DNA of 15,768 nucleotides from assembly GCA_016717855.1 (NCBI GenBank), contig JADKEV010000077.1:1-15768 (forward strand), written 5' to 3'. Positions 15,151-15,768 of this stretch are shown here, one piece after another. Each line of letters begins with the position of its first letter. The stretch's first letter is position 1. The notes beneath the pieces were generated by a model, which had not been told where the DNA came from, searched no databases, and saw nothing but the letters and a program-made list of their open reading frames with translations. This stretch comes from Betaproteobacteria bacterium. Lineage in GTDB: Bacteria > Pseudomonadota > Gammaproteobacteria > Burkholderiales > Casimicrobiaceae. A program made the translations under genes and the position numbers.

Positions 15151-15768
15151 ATGTCCATCAGACTCACCAGACGCGACGAATTCGCGGTCATCAGGATCGA
15201 CCGCGCCGCCGCCTTGAACGCGCTGAACTACGAGATGCTGCGCGCGATCGGCCGCGCCCTCGACCAGGTGGAAGTCACGCGGACGCGCGCGCAGTCTTCT
15301 TCATCAGCGCCAGCAGAAAGGCCTTTTGCGCCGCGCCGACATCAGTGGCTGCTCGGGCGCTCGATCCCCAGACTAGTACGCGGGCACGCGAAAGCTAGGA
15401 CAGAGATCTATTCCCGTATCGAGAGCTTCCCTTGCCTTCGGTCGCCATCGCGTGAACAGCTATGCGCTGGGCGGCGGCTGCGAGCTGACCCTGGCATGCG
15501 TTCCGCGTCCAGCACCCCTACGGCCAGGTTCGGCCTACCGGAGGTGGGAGACTCGGCTTGGTGCCTGACATGGCGGTACGCAGCGCCTGCCGCAGCTCAT
15601 CGGCATGGGGATCGCGCTCGAGATGCCGATGACCGGGCGCATGGTGCCGGCCGAGAAGGCTGCGCATCCGGGCTGCTCACCCGCATCGTGGAGGCGATCC
15701 GCTGGAAACCATCGGCTCGCCCGCGCCTTCAGCGGCCACGGCTGCTCGCGCTGCGGCTGGTCCGCGAT
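15151..15768 (+). CDS. Enoyl-CoA hydratase/isomerase family protein, 3' end beyond window (frameshifted)
   Basis: Crotonase-superfamily enzyme, hydrating or isomerising an acyl-CoA in the cytoplasm. ATG at 15151 follows AGGAG by 5 nt. The N-terminus MSIRLTRRDEFAVIRIDRAA then ALNALNYEMLRAIGRALDQV shows the usual first strands and the P/A-x-x-x-NAL motif. After a shift near 15285 come ARAVFFISASRKAFCAAPTS, where the oxyanion-hole loop is normally AFCAGADI. SRIESFPLPSVAIAVNSYAL-like residues follow, with ALGGGCELTLACV near 15460-15500, the second oxyanion-hole segment. Next are RFGLPEVGLGLVPDMA-like residues and GMGIALEMPMTGRMVPAEKA, then LLTRIVE. About nine indels separate these pieces. The chain is cut at about residue 200 by the window edge; the family is usually about 260 residues. 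It lies on the lysR strand, so it may be part of the same regulon. Confidence 0.85.
   Translation, partial: MSIRLTRRDEFAVIRIDRAAALNALNYEMLRAIGRALDQVEVTRTRAQSSSSAPAERPFAPRRHQWLLGRSIPRLVRGHAKARTEIYSRIESFPCLRSPSREQLCAGRRLRADPGMRSASSTPTARFGLPEVGDSAWCLTWRYAAPAAAHRHGDRARDADDRAHGAGREGCASGLLTRIVEAIRWKPSARPRLQRPRLLALRLVRD

Noticed and set aside
15151..15768. A single uninterrupted frame from the enoyl-CoA hydratase ATG to the window end
   Set aside because: It stays open, but beyond about 15285 it loses all crotonase similarity while the motifs appear in the other frames. The open frame is a by-product of base composition.
1..15768. CRISPR array, tRNA/rRNA gene, prophage or toxin-antitoxin system
   Set aside because: No regularly spaced repeats, no tRNA-like cloverleaf or rRNA sequence, and no phage or toxin motifs were recognised on either strand.

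Overview
This is a high-GC window, and its gene content suggests a betaproteobacterium of the order Burkholderiales (Bordetella/Achromobacter/Alcaligenaceae-like). The best clue is four separate Bug/TctC-type periplasmic substrate receptors, a family strongly expanded in that group. They sit among catabolic oxidoreductases with a divergent LysR regulator. No rRNA, tRNA, CRISPR array, transposase or phage gene was seen.

Layout, left to right. (1) 1-2514, minus strand: the start of a carboxymuconolactone decarboxylase-family gene, a Bug receptor, and a zinc alcohol dehydrogenase with a recognisable promoter at 2585-2613. Two ~83-bp palindromic REP-like elements (202-284, 1289-1372) bracket the Bug gene. 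(2) 2673-4899, minus: an exported methyltransferase, the only complete uninterrupted gene in the window, followed after 4 bp by an APC-family amino acid permease. (3) 5087-13775, minus: a compact run of eight genes in transcription order: aldo/keto reductase, aldehyde dehydrogenase, Bug, Bug, TIM-barrel amidohydrolase, MmgE/PrpD family, Bug, SDR dehydrogenase. Most junctions are 8-55 bp, so this looks like one operon. (4) 14094-15768, plus: a LysR regulator divergent from the operon, then the start of an enoyl-CoA hydratase/isomerase gene that runs off the window.

Inferred joint role: uptake receptors for carboxylate-type substrates plus a set of enzymes able to oxidise an aldehyde or alcohol, open a lactone or hydrolyse a ring, dehydrate a hydroxy-acid and oxidise again. 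The LysR protein would control the operon, and the enoyl-CoA hydratase may add a CoA-dependent step. The substrate cannot be read from the sequence.

Important caveat: almost every gene is broken by one- or two-base frameshifts, while family motifs continue in neighbouring frames. Breaks become denser toward the right end. Uncorrected long-read error is the simplest explanation, but real decay cannot be excluded. Coordinates for broken genes span from the probable start to the probable stop across the frameshifts.
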